Assembly: GCA_003484265.1 (NCBI GenBank)
Contig: DNDO01000172.1
Coordinates: 21,778 to 35,876 of the forward strand
Direction: 5' to 3'
DNA: 14,099 bases
Source of the DNA: Anaerolineae bacterium
Lineage (GTDB): Bacteria > Chloroflexota > Anaerolineae > Anaerolineales > Villigracilaceae
The notes beneath the pieces are model-generated. The model saw only the letters and a program-made list of their open reading frames with translations. It had not been told where the DNA came from and ran no database searches. The number at the start of each line of letters is the position of its first letter. Position 1 is the first letter of the stretch. Below are positions 7,512 through 13,541 of this stretch, piece by piece. Position numbers and translations under genes: made by a program.

Positions 7512-7529
7512 GCGGTCTTATTAGGCGTG

Positions 7530-7557
7530 ATTATACACTTCCAGAGAATGGTGTCAA
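7530..7557 (-). promoter_or_regulatory. serS promoter (TTGACA / 16 bp / TATAAT)
   Basis: On the minus strand, a perfect TTGACA (7557-7552) and a perfect TATAAT (7535-7530) are separated by 16 bp, matching the sigma-70-type consensus. The expected transcription start is near 7522, which gives a leader of about 280 nt. That leader begins just before stem I of the T-box, so promoter and riboswitch fit each other. Confidence 0.85.
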
Positions 7558-7578
7558 GCAGGGCAATTCCTATATAAT
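7551..7578 (+). promoter_or_regulatory. Possible promoter of the divergent hydrolase gene
   Basis: A TATAAT at 7573-7578 lies 16 bp downstream of GTGTCA (7551-7556), a 4/6 match to the -35 consensus. That -35 would lie over the serS -35 on the other strand. A start near 7585 would leave a short leader carrying the AGGAG before the ATG at 7607. The -35 match is weak. Confidence 0.4.
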
Positions 7579-7606
7579 AATGGAACTCGATCATCCAGGA
7601 GTCGTC

Positions 7607-8422
7607 ATGCTCTCTGAAATGCAAAAATATCAAAGGTTTGAATTGAACGATCTTCGAATCATCAGCAGGCGGGTGGAAGACGGACTCGAACGTCAATTAT
7701 TGGTGATGCAAACTCCTTTTGGTTATCGTCGCGTCATGGAATTGTTTCGCCCCGAGGGGAATCGGTCACTCTCTGCAATTCTTTATGTCCATTGGTATGA
7801 ACCGGAATCGCGCGATTCAAATCGTAGTCAATTTATAGAGGAAGCCAAACAAATGGCGCGTAGCGGGGCAATCTGCCTGTTAATTGAAACGCTATGGTCT
7901 GATGCTGATTTCTTCCTCAAACGCACACAAGATGACGACAGGCAGAATTCAATTGAAGAGGTCGTGAATATCCGCCGAGCCATGGATTTACTCCTCTCCC
8001 AGCCTGGTGTGGATGGGAATCGATTTGCTTACGTCGGTCATGATTTTGGCGGGATGTACGGTGTCTTGGCTGGAAGCCTTGACCAACGCCCAAGTCATTA
8101 CATCGTCATGGCGGCAACGCCTCGTTTTTCCGACTGGTACCTGTACCTGCCTAAACTGGAGGGAGATGCGCGTGAAGCCTTTAAAAAGCAGATGTCTGAA
8201 ATCGACCCAATAGTGCACATTTCACAGCTTTCGCCTGCCTCGATTTTCTTTCAATTTGGTACAGATGATCCGCATGTTCCGAAAGATCGCGCCGAGGAAT
8301 TCTTTGAATCGGCAAATGAGCCTCGTGCAATGAATTGGTATGAAGCGGGTCATGGTTTAAATTCAGAAGCAATAGACGATAGAAAAAAATGGTTGAAGGA
8401 AAAGCTGGGACTGACAGGATAA
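7607..8422 (+). CDS. Alpha/beta hydrolase (dienelactone hydrolase-like) with an Asp nucleophile
   Basis: A 271-aa alpha/beta-hydrolase-fold protein. The nucleophile elbow is GHDFGG (144-149), giving Asp146 where most relatives have Ser or Cys. TDDPHVP (219-225) probably supplies the acid and AGHGLN (247-252) the His249 of the triad. AILYVHWY (57-64) is the usual strand before the oxyanion region. An Asp nucleophile is known from epoxide hydrolases (GHDWGG) and haloalkane or haloacid dehalogenases, so it is not a certain esterase; the substrate is unknown. I chose the ATG at 7607 for its AGGAG five bases upstream. An ATG at 7580 is in frame but directly follows a -10-like TATAAT, and a TTG at 7466 lies inside the serS T-box. 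No signal peptide, so cytoplasmic. Confidence 0.78.
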   Translation: MLSEMQKYQRFELNDLRIISRRVEDGLERQLLVMQTPFGYRRVMELFRPEGNRSLSAILYVHWYEPESRDSNRSQFIEEAKQMARSGAICLLIETLWSDADFFLKRTQDDDRQNSIEEVVNIRRAMDLLLSQPGVDGNRFAYVGHDFGGMYGVLAGSLDQRPSHYIVMAATPRFSDWYLYLPKLEGDAREAFKKQMSEIDPIVHISQLSPASIFFQFGTDDPHVPKDRAEEFFESANEPRAMNWYEAGHGLNSEAIDDRKKWLKEKLGLTG

Positions 8423-8442
8423 TAAAAGTTCAAATTGCGGAA

Positions 8443-8480
8443 CGTCAAAACCTTTAAAGTGAATCGGTTGTTGTTTGACG
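8443..8480 (+). repeat. Inverted repeat in the hydrolase-regulator spacer
   Basis: CGTCAAA (8443-8449) and TTTGACG (8474-8480) are perfect 7-bp arms 24 nt apart, with ACC/GGT able to pair further inside. The 125-nt spacer 8423-8547 shows no gene. It may be a weak terminator of the hydrolase gene or an operator for the regulator gene; there is no T-run. Confidence 0.35.
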
Positions 8481-8521
8481 GGAAACGATGAAATTTATCC
8501 AATTATTGAATAATCAAGTTG

Positions 8522-8543
8522 TGGTATATTTTGATTAGGAGAG
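8522..8543 (+). promoter_or_regulatory. Extended -10 promoter and ribosome binding site of the response regulator gene
   Basis: TGGTATATT (8522-8530) fits an extended -10 (TGn plus TATATT), with no good -35 at the right distance. AGGAGAG (8537-8543) lies four bases before the ATG at 8548. The short leader and the usual autoregulation of such regulators make this a plausible start site. Confidence 0.4.
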
Positions 8544-8547
8544 TGCC

Positions 8548-9225
8548 ATGAACGAACGCATCCTGATCATTGAAGATGACCAGCAGATTTTGAAACTGCT
8601 CCAGCGCGGCCTTGCATATGAGGGCTACACGGTAGACTCTGCAACTGATGGACGGATGGGGCTGATACTTGCACGCGACCATACGCCTGACCTAGTGATC
8701 TTAGATTGGATGTTGCCCGGCATGGACGGCTTGGAGGTATGTCATCGCTTGCGGACGGGCGGTTCAATCCCGATCCTGATGTTGACGGCAAAAGATACCG
8801 TACAGGACCGTATTCAGGGACTCGACGCCGGGGCAGACGATTACATGATCAAGCCATTCAACCTTGATGAATTGCTTGCTCGTGTGCGTGCGTTGCTGCG
8901 CCGGACACAACCGGAACGTATCCCTGTATTGAAGTTTGCAGACCTATCTTTGGATACCGGCTCACGGCAGGCATCGCGCGAAGAACGCACTATATCACTA
9001 ACTGCGAAAGAATATGAATTACTCGAACTCTTTTTGCGCCATCCCAAACAGGTGCTGACTCGTGAGGTAATTTTTGACCGGGTGTGGGGATATGATTTTG
9101 GCGGCGAGAGCAATGTTCTCGAGGTCTATATCCGATATCTGCGACAGAAACTTGAGGCGGATGGAGAAATGCGTCTAATCCATACTGTGCGCGGTGTTGG
9201 CTATGTGATGCGCGAGAATCCTTGA
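8548..9225 (+). CDS. OmpR/PhoB-family response regulator
   Basis: A 225-aa two-component response regulator. The receiver domain (about 3-118) has the acidic pair D10-D11, the phospho-acceptor D53 in LDWMLPGMDG, T80 in MLTAKD and K102 in MIKPF. The winged-helix DNA-binding domain (about 127-222) has LTAKEYELLELF, VLTREVIFDRVWGYDF and VYIRYLRQKLE, ending with the typical HTVRGVGYVM. It should bind direct-repeat sites as a dimer once phosphorylated by the histidine kinase encoded 53 nt downstream. The Shine-Dalgarno AGGAGAG supports this start. The regulon cannot be read, though the pair lies next to a cell-wall lytic enzyme gene. Confidence 0.95.
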   Translation: MNERILIIEDDQQILKLLQRGLAYEGYTVDSATDGRMGLILARDHTPDLVILDWMLPGMDGLEVCHRLRTGGSIPILMLTAKDTVQDRIQGLDAGADDYMIKPFNLDELLARVRALLRRTQPERIPVLKFADLSLDTGSRQASREERTISLTAKEYELLELFLRHPKQVLTREVIFDRVWGYDFGGESNVLEVYIRYLRQKLEADGEMRLIHTVRGVGYVMRENP

Positions 9226-9278
9226 TGTACTTTACCCGGCCATTGCTTGTAAATTCCAAACTGTAATCAAAACCTAAA

Positions 9279-10643
9279 ATGTTTCTGCGCGTCCGCCTGA
9301 CCTTTTTGTATTCTCTGCTGATGGGTGCGGTGTTGCTTATCTTTGGCGCGGCGGCATACTCGCTTGTTGACATAGTCCTGCTGAGTCAGGTGGATGACAA
9401 ACTGGAAGTCACTGCCGGGGAGTTCATAGCGGCATCTCGTGTGAACTATCTAAAGGAAGTTAAGTTTGGCCCGATATCGGAAGATATGGATGTTGACATC
9501 CATGCTCAGATATGGGGTTTGAACGATACATTGCAAGATAGCTATGGAGCGCTCGGAGGCGGTGAACTTCCATTTGACCCGCTTAATTACAGGGTAGACA
9601 ATCCACGTTTTCGTGAAACGAATGTGGGAAACCGTTCATTGCGAGTGTTGAGTATTCCGCTCAAGCAAGGGAGCGATCAAGTAGCGGTTTTACAGGTGGC
9701 GGTACCACTTGATTCCATCGAAACCGCGCGGACGTATCTGGTCTATGTGTTACTGGTTACCTGGTTATACGGTGTGGTGATAGCGGGAGTCGTTACATGG
9801 TTTACGCTTGGTGTGACCCTGGCGCCTCTTAAGACCATTGTGGACACTGCTGAACATATCAACCGTGCAGACGATCTATCGCGTCGAATTCCGCATCATG
9901 GTTTGAATGACGATGAGATCGGCGATCTGGTGAATACGTTCAATCAAACATTGGAGAGGCTTGAGGCACTATTCATTTCACAGCAGCGTTTCCTTGCAGA
10001 TGTCAGCCATGAGCTGCGTACGCCGCTGACGGTAATTAAGGGCAATGTTGACCTAATCCGCCGCATGAAGCAGTTCGATGACGAATCGCTAATCAGTATT
10101 GATCAGGAAGCAGGACGGCTCACGCGGTTGGTGGGCGGTTTATTGATGCTTGCCCAGGCTGAGTCTGGGAAACTGCCTCTTTCATTTCGATCCGTTGAAC
10201 TGGATATTTTGATCACGGAGGTGTTTCAGGAAATGCGCGTTATCGCTGGGAACAAAGTCCGTGTGCATCTTAATGAGATCGATCAAATGCAAGTGAAAGG
10301 TGACCGTGACCGGTTGAAGCAAGTCCTCATAAATCTCGTGGGGAATGCCATCCAATACACGCCCCAGGATGGAGACGTCTATCTGAGCGTGGCGAAAGTC
10401 GGCGACCAGGCACGCATAATTTGTCGGGATAACGGACCGGGAATCCCTTCCGAAGACCTGCCCCACATTTTTGAGCGATTCTATCGTGCCGAGAAATCAC
10501 GCACCCGCGGGCGGGCGACAAGCTTTGGCTTGGGTTTGTCAATTACCAAATGGATCGTGGAGCATCATGGCGGGCGGATTGAAGTCGATTCGAAAGAGGG
10601 GCAGGGGACTACATTCGCAATTTGGCTGCCAATGATTACCTAA
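9279..10643 (+). CDS. HAMP-containing sensor histidine kinase
   Basis: A 454-aa membrane histidine kinase, the partner of the response regulator just upstream. Helix 1 spans about 8-34 and helix 2 about 153-178. Between them lies an outside sensor domain of some 118 residues with no motif I know. HAMP linker about 178-231; HisKA domain with the H box DVSHELRTPL, phospho-acceptor His244; ATP-binding domain with N box VGNAIQY (N356), G1 box DNGPGIP (384-390), F box IFERFYR (397-403) and G2 box FGLGLS (416-421). It belongs to the ordinary EnvZ/BaeS-like class. No Shine-Dalgarno is visible before the ATG (the bases before it are AAAACCTAAA), so initiation may be weak or coupled. Its stop overlaps the end of the opposite-strand transglycosylase gene by four bases. 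Confidence 0.94.
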   Translation: MFLRVRLTFLYSLLMGAVLLIFGAAAYSLVDIVLLSQVDDKLEVTAGEFIAASRVNYLKEVKFGPISEDMDVDIHAQIWGLNDTLQDSYGALGGGELPFDPLNYRVDNPRFRETNVGNRSLRVLSIPLKQGSDQVAVLQVAVPLDSIETARTYLVYVLLVTWLYGVVIAGVVTWFTLGVTLAPLKTIVDTAEHINRADDLSRRIPHHGLNDDEIGDLVNTFNQTLERLEALFISQQRFLADVSHELRTPLTVIKGNVDLIRRMKQFDDESLISIDQEAGRLTRLVGGLLMLAQAESGKLPLSFRSVELDILITEVFQEMRVIAGNKVRVHLNEIDQMQVKGDRDRLKQVLINLVGNAIQYTPQDGDVYLSVAKVGDQARIICRDNGPGIPSEDLPHIFERFYRAEKSRTRGRATSFGLGLSITKWIVEHHGGRIEVDSKEGQGTTFAIWLPMIT

Positions 10644-11320
10644 GGAATAATTCCCAGCCTGTTGCTTGCCTGCCTGCATAAGCCTGCCCCATAATTCTGA
10701 TACCACTCCTCCAATTTTGGGCTGGATGCCATCCCTGCGAGCGAATCTTCGTAGATTGGCGCTCCATAAAACACATATCTCATTGTTTCGGAAGCCCATG
10801 TCCATTCGCCGCGCGTGATGACGCCGATGCCTCCGTTGTATCCCGCTAAAGCAAGGCGGACGTTTCCGCGAGCTGTGTTAAGGGAGCGTGAAAGGTAATT
10901 CAAACCTCGCAGTGCGTTTGTCTCAGGATTGTATGGATCCTCGCCCGATTGAAAATGAAATGGCATTACTTGAAAAAGTCCCTTCGCGCCTGCGCTTGAT
11001 AGCGCGCGAGGGTCACCGCAAGATTCGATCTGCATAACAACAGCGACCAGATTCGGGTCGAGGGATGATGTGTTTGCCCATCGGGTTATATCATTTGCCC
11101 AGTATTGGATTTCCCGTGTAAAGATCGGGGAAAGGTTTGTCGTCGTGATTTGTGGAGATGCGGAAGTTATGATAGGCGTGCTGAACGAGAGCGCTGTGAT
11201 AAGGCAGGTGATCATAAATACAGCAAAGATCGGCATCGAATAAATAGGCAGACAGCCGTTTCCGTATGAAGATGCGGCTGTCTGCCGGGTATTTTGCTTG
11301 GAAGTGCGAGCACGGGGCAT
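10640..11320 (-). CDS. Membrane-anchored lytic transglycosylase (SLT domain)
   Basis: A 226-aa protein with a basic N-terminus, one hydrophobic segment (about 28-50) acting as an anchor or uncleaved signal, and a lysozyme-like SLT domain (about 72-175). Expected motifs are present: VVMQIES with catalytic Glu99, GAKGLFQVMP (111-120) and LALAGYNGG (156-164). Such enzymes cut the MurNAc-GlcNAc bond of peptidoglycan outside the membrane, forming 1,6-anhydro ends. C101 and C215 could form a disulfide; that is a guess. AGAGGA lies about ten bases before the ATG at 11320. A perfect 12-bp inverted repeat lies within codons 12-25. Tail-to-tail with the histidine kinase gene, overlapping by four bases, so no shared operon. 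Confidence 0.88.
   Translation of the reverse strand: MPRARTSKQNTRQTAASSYGNGCLPIYSMPIFAVFMITCLITALSFSTPIITSASPQITTTNLSPIFTREIQYWANDITRWANTSSLDPNLVAVVMQIESCGDPRALSSAGAKGLFQVMPFHFQSGEDPYNPETNALRGLNYLSRSLNTARGNVRLALAGYNGGIGVITRGEWTWASETMRYVFYGAPIYEDSLAGMASSPKLEEWYQNYGAGLCRQASNRLGIIP
11247..11286 (-). repeat. Perfect 12-bp inverted repeat inside the 5' part of the transglycosylase gene
   Basis: GGCAGACAGCCG (11247-11258) and CGGCTGTCTGCC (11275-11286) are exact reverse complements separated by 16 nt. On the transcript the stem is followed by TATTTATT, which resembles an intrinsic terminator although it lies inside coding sequence. It may act as an mRNA hairpin limiting expression, or mark a start further downstream (ATG at 11234-11236). 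Confidence 0.7.
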
Positions 11321-11350
11321 ATGTATAGGTTCCTCTAGTTTAATGGAAAC

Positions 11351-11372
11351 CCGAGCTCGAATGTGAGTTCGG
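11351..11372 (-). terminator. Possible weak terminator of the four-helix membrane protein gene
   Basis: On the minus strand CCGAACTC (11372-11365) faces GAGCTCGG (11358-11351), giving seven pairs and one A-C mismatch around a 6-nt loop, followed by GTTTCCATT. It lies 18 nt after the stop of the membrane protein gene and before the transglycosylase start. The stem and T-tract are both imperfect. Confidence 0.35.
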
Positions 11373-11390
11373 AATTAAAAGTTGTAGACT

Positions 11391-12143
11391 CTAAGCATCG
11401 TATGAACGATCGCTGTCAGCCTGTCCGCTAAAGGAAACGTTGTGGTATGTGGGTTCGGGGCGGGCAAACGAAGTCTGATGTGCAGGTTTAGCGGCAGGAC
11501 GGTACGTGTTGGTTGGCACAGGGCGATTAATGCTCGAAGCTGGGCGCAGCGCTGGCGAAGTTGTGGGACGATAGGTCTGTTGTTGAGTGGGTCGCGGACG
11601 CGAGCTGCCATAGGAACGTTGTTGGTCGGTTGTGAACAGGCGATCTCCAGCAATCGAAAAAGTTTGTATCAACAACACACGGATTAGTAGGATCATTGCC
11701 GCCACAAAGATGGGTACAGCCTTTGTCATTGTAGTAGCGCTGATAACTGCGTCTCCGCTTGCGCTTGAGTGATTGACGATGGCAACCGAGACACCCCACC
11801 ACGTGAGCGATGCATTAAATACCGCCGCAAGGAACCAAGCGCCGAGCAGATACCAAACTTCGGCGGGTTCGTCCTGCCCCTGTTCGGGAGTGAAAATCCG
11901 GGCGATGCCGGCAAAGTCTATCCCGCAAAAGGCGATGGCAAGGATGCTTGCCCAGCGGAAACCGGCAAATTTCAAATCACCGAGGATATCGGTGAGTGCA
12001 AATTGTGTGGTGCCGAAATTGAAGATTTCGAACGCTAATAGCGCAAAAGCGATCATTCCACCCCAGGCAGCGCCTCTCTGCATACGGCGTCCTGATATAT
12101 TGCGGAATAATGAACCAAGTCCATTTTTTCGATACGTAGCCAT
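11391..12143 (-). CDS. Four-helix membrane protein of unknown function with a Pro/Ser/Arg-rich tail
   Basis: A 250-aa protein I do not recognise. The start at 12141-12143 is fixed by AAGGAGGT five bases upstream. Four hydrophobic segments are visible (about 26-50, 62-83, 97-123, 142-163). They are followed by a polar tail (about 170-250) rich in Pro, Ser, Thr, Arg and Gln, with loosely repeated patterns such as TYRP and RPxP. The N-terminal RKNGLGSLFRNISGRRMQR is basic, suggesting it faces the cytoplasm; with four helices the tail would also be inside. A strong promoter with an embedded GAAC-N4-GTTC palindrome precedes it, so it may be an SOS or stress gene. No enzyme motif is visible. It may be specific to this lineage. 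Confidence 0.8.
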   Translation of the reverse strand: MATYRKNGLGSLFRNISGRRMQRGAAWGGMIAFALLAFEIFNFGTTQFALTDILGDLKFAGFRWASILAIAFCGIDFAGIARIFTPEQGQDEPAEVWYLLGAWFLAAVFNASLTWWGVSVAIVNHSSASGDAVISATTMTKAVPIFVAAMILLIRVLLIQTFSIAGDRLFTTDQQRSYGSSRPRPTQQQTYRPTTSPALRPASSINRPVPTNTYRPAAKPAHQTSFARPEPTYHNVSFSGQADSDRSYDA

Positions 12144-12178
12144 TACGACCTCCTTAGTCAAAGGGTGACAACGTTTCG

Positions 12179-12207
12179 ATTTTAGAACATGTGTTCTATT
12201 TTGTCAA
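12179..12207 (-). promoter_or_regulatory. Promoter of the four-helix membrane protein gene (TTGACA / 17 bp / TAAAAT)
   Basis: On the minus strand TTGACA (12207-12202) and TAAAAT (12184-12179) are separated by exactly 17 bp. The start would fall near 12172, giving a leader of about 30 nt that contains AAGGAGGT. This lies 20-48 bp downstream of the stop of the SRPBCC gene, so the membrane protein gene has its own promoter. Confidence 0.8.
12183..12198. promoter_or_regulatory. Candidate LexA/SOS-type operator (GAAC-N4-GTTC palindrome)
   Basis: TAGAACATGTGTTCTA is a 16-bp near-perfect palindrome: 7-bp arms TAGAACA and TGTTCTA around a 2-nt centre. It contains GAAC-ATGT-GTTC, the core of the DinR/LexA box known in Gram-positive bacteria (CGAAC-N4-GTTCG). 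It lies in the spacer and -10 of the promoter, where a bound repressor would block RNA polymerase. LexA identity is inferred; the flanking bases are A/T and not C/G. Confidence 0.55.
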
Positions 12208-12226
12208 GGTTTCGATTGAATTGCTT

Positions 12227-12622
12227 CTACTGCCCGAAATATTCCCTCATTGGCTTGAAGTAGAAATCCTCCCATCCCTGTCTGTATTCGTCCGCCTGGT
12301 CTTCAGGCAAATTTGTGTGGATGAGCGTGACCCTCGTGCCGCCATCAATTTGCTCGAACAAAACTTCCAGACGAGAATCGGGCGCATCTTCGGCGAATTC
12401 AGTTGTCCGCCAGGCTTGAACGATGCGTTGATTCGGCATCAGTTCGAGAGTCGTGCCGAAGATATACCCATCCCATGCTGAAAACTTTCCGCCGATATTA
12501 CCATCGACTTTTGCGGTACTTCCTGTGATGGCAGAATGTCCGTCACTGGTCAGCCAGGCATTGTATATTTCAGATGCTGTTGAATTGAATACTTCTGATA
12601 GAGTAAATTCGTTTTTCATCAT
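12227..12622 (-). CDS. SRPBCC / AHSA1-like small protein
   Basis: A 131-aa protein of the START/Bet v1-like SRPBCC fold, AHSA1 branch. Typical features are EVFNSTASEIYNAWLTSDGHSAITG near the start (9-33), IGGKFSAWDGYIFGTTLELMPNQRIVQAW (43-71), VTLIHTNLP and the closing GWEDFYFKPMREYF. Such proteins form a hydrophobic pocket; many are annotated as ATPase activator Aha1 homologues with no proven role. The ATG at 12620-12622 overlaps the psuG stop by four bases (ATGA), and a second ATG follows directly. AAAGGCGG is a possible Shine-Dalgarno inside the psuG end. Co-translation with psuG is likely, but a link in function is unknown. Confidence 0.83.
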   Translation of the reverse strand: MMKNEFTLSEVFNSTASEIYNAWLTSDGHSAITGSTAKVDGNIGGKFSAWDGYIFGTTLELMPNQRIVQAWRTTEFAEDAPDSRLEVLFEQIDGGTRVTLIHTNLPEDQADEYRQGWEDFYFKPMREYFGQ

Positions 12623-13539
12623 GCCGCCTTTCGAAGTTGATTTGCGTGTAGCGATAATGCGATTTGCGCCGCGAGACGGGCATTGTTCAACAAAAGAGCC
12701 AGGTTTGCCTGCATAGATTTTCCGTTCGTAAGTTCGTTTATTCTTTGGAGCAGGAAAGGCGTGACTTCCTTGCCATGGATGCCCTGGTCGTGTGCTTCGC
12801 GATTTGCCTGCTCAATAAACGGCTCCATCTCTGACCTCGAAATTGCTTCCGTTTCAGGAAGAGGATTCGCTACGAGGACAGCACTATGCAACCCCGCCTC
12901 CCAATGCGCCATCGCAAACCTGACGATCTCTTCCGCGCTATCTAACCGCACACTTACATCAAACCCGCTTTCACGAGAGTAGAATGCGGGAAATTCATCT
13001 GTGCCATAGCCCACGACGGGTACGCTCATGGTTTCGAGATATTCGAGCGTGGCGGGCAAATCCAGTATTGCCTTCGCTCCCGCACAAACAACGACCATGG
13101 GAATATTTGCCAGCGCTTGTAAATCAGCAGAAATATCAAAGTTCGACTCACGATGCACACCGCCGATTCCGCCTGTGGCAAATACTTTGATGCCAGAATG
13201 TTTGCATGCGAGCATCGTCCCTGCAACGGTTGTACCTCCGAATAATTTCTTGGCGATGGCTGTGGCAAAGTCGCGCGGACCCGCTTTGAGCACGTTATCT
13301 TCATTTGCGAGCCTTTCAAGTTCCGTGTCGGTTAATCCGACGTGAAGGCGACCGTCCAGGAAGGCGATCGTAGCCGGGACTGCGCCTGACCCGCGCACGG
13401 CAGTTTCCATATCTTGTGCTAGTTGTAAATTCTGCGGGCGGGGGAGTCCATGCGTGAGAACGGTCGATTCGAGCGCGACGATCGCCATGTTGTTGTTCCT
13501 CGCATTATTGATTTCAGCATTGATATTAAATTTGAACAT
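12619..13539 (-). CDS. psuG: Pseudouridine-5'-phosphate glycosidase
   Basis: A 306-aa protein of the PsuG/IndA family, which reversibly splits pseudouridine 5'-phosphate into uracil and ribose 5-phosphate in the cytoplasm. Family motifs are clear: VALESTVLTHGLPRPQN (21-37) with the proton-donor Glu24, LKAGPRD with Lys85, GGIGGVHR (123-130), DISADL (135-140) carrying the metal-binding Asp135 and Asp139, and CAGAKAILD (152-160) with Lys156, aligning with the Schiff-base lysine of E. coli PsuG. Length matches the family (about 310 aa). The start at 13537-13539 gives an N-terminal stretch like that of E. coli; Met18 is an alternative but would trim conserved length. It starts 2 nt after the upstream stop and overlaps the SRPBCC gene by 4 nt. 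No psuK kinase is in the window. Confidence 0.95.
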   Translation of the reverse strand: MFKFNINAEINNARNNNMAIVALESTVLTHGLPRPQNLQLAQDMETAVRGSGAVPATIAFLDGRLHVGLTDTELERLANEDNVLKAGPRDFATAIAKKLFGGTTVAGTMLACKHSGIKVFATGGIGGVHRESNFDISADLQALANIPMVVVCAGAKAILDLPATLEYLETMSVPVVGYGTDEFPAFYSRESGFDVSVRLDSAEEIVRFAMAHWEAGLHSAVLVANPLPETEAISRSEMEPFIEQANREAHDQGIHGKEVTPFLLQRINELTNGKSMQANLALLLNNARLAAQIALSLHANQLRKAA

Positions 13540-13541
13540 AT

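Larger units (their letters stand above)
12166..12216. repeat. 15-bp direct repeats flanking the palindrome
   Basis: TGACAACGTTTCGAT (12166-12180) and TGTCAAGGTTTCGAT (12202-12216) match at 13 of 15 positions and lie 36 bp apart on either side of the GAAC-N4-GTTC palindrome. One copy covers the -35 box and the other the -10 box and expected start site. They may be a second operator pair or the trace of a small duplication. Confidence 0.55.

Noticed and set aside
8506..8530. TTGAAT/TATATT as a full sigma-70 promoter for the response regulator
   Set aside because: The spacing is only 13 bp; an extended -10 is the more plausible reading.
12144..12161. Longer start (TTG at 12159-12161) for the membrane protein
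   Set aside because: It would place the AAGGAGGT inside the coding region; the ATG at 12141-12143 is at the ideal distance from it.
11773..12168. Plus-strand open frames opposite the four-helix membrane protein
   Set aside because: They have no ribosome binding site and no family-like sequence; the minus-strand gene has a strong promoter, AAGGAGGT and clear membrane helices.
13449..13488. Later start of psuG at Met18
   Set aside because: E. coli PsuG also has about 25 residues before the VALEST motif, so the longer form fits better.
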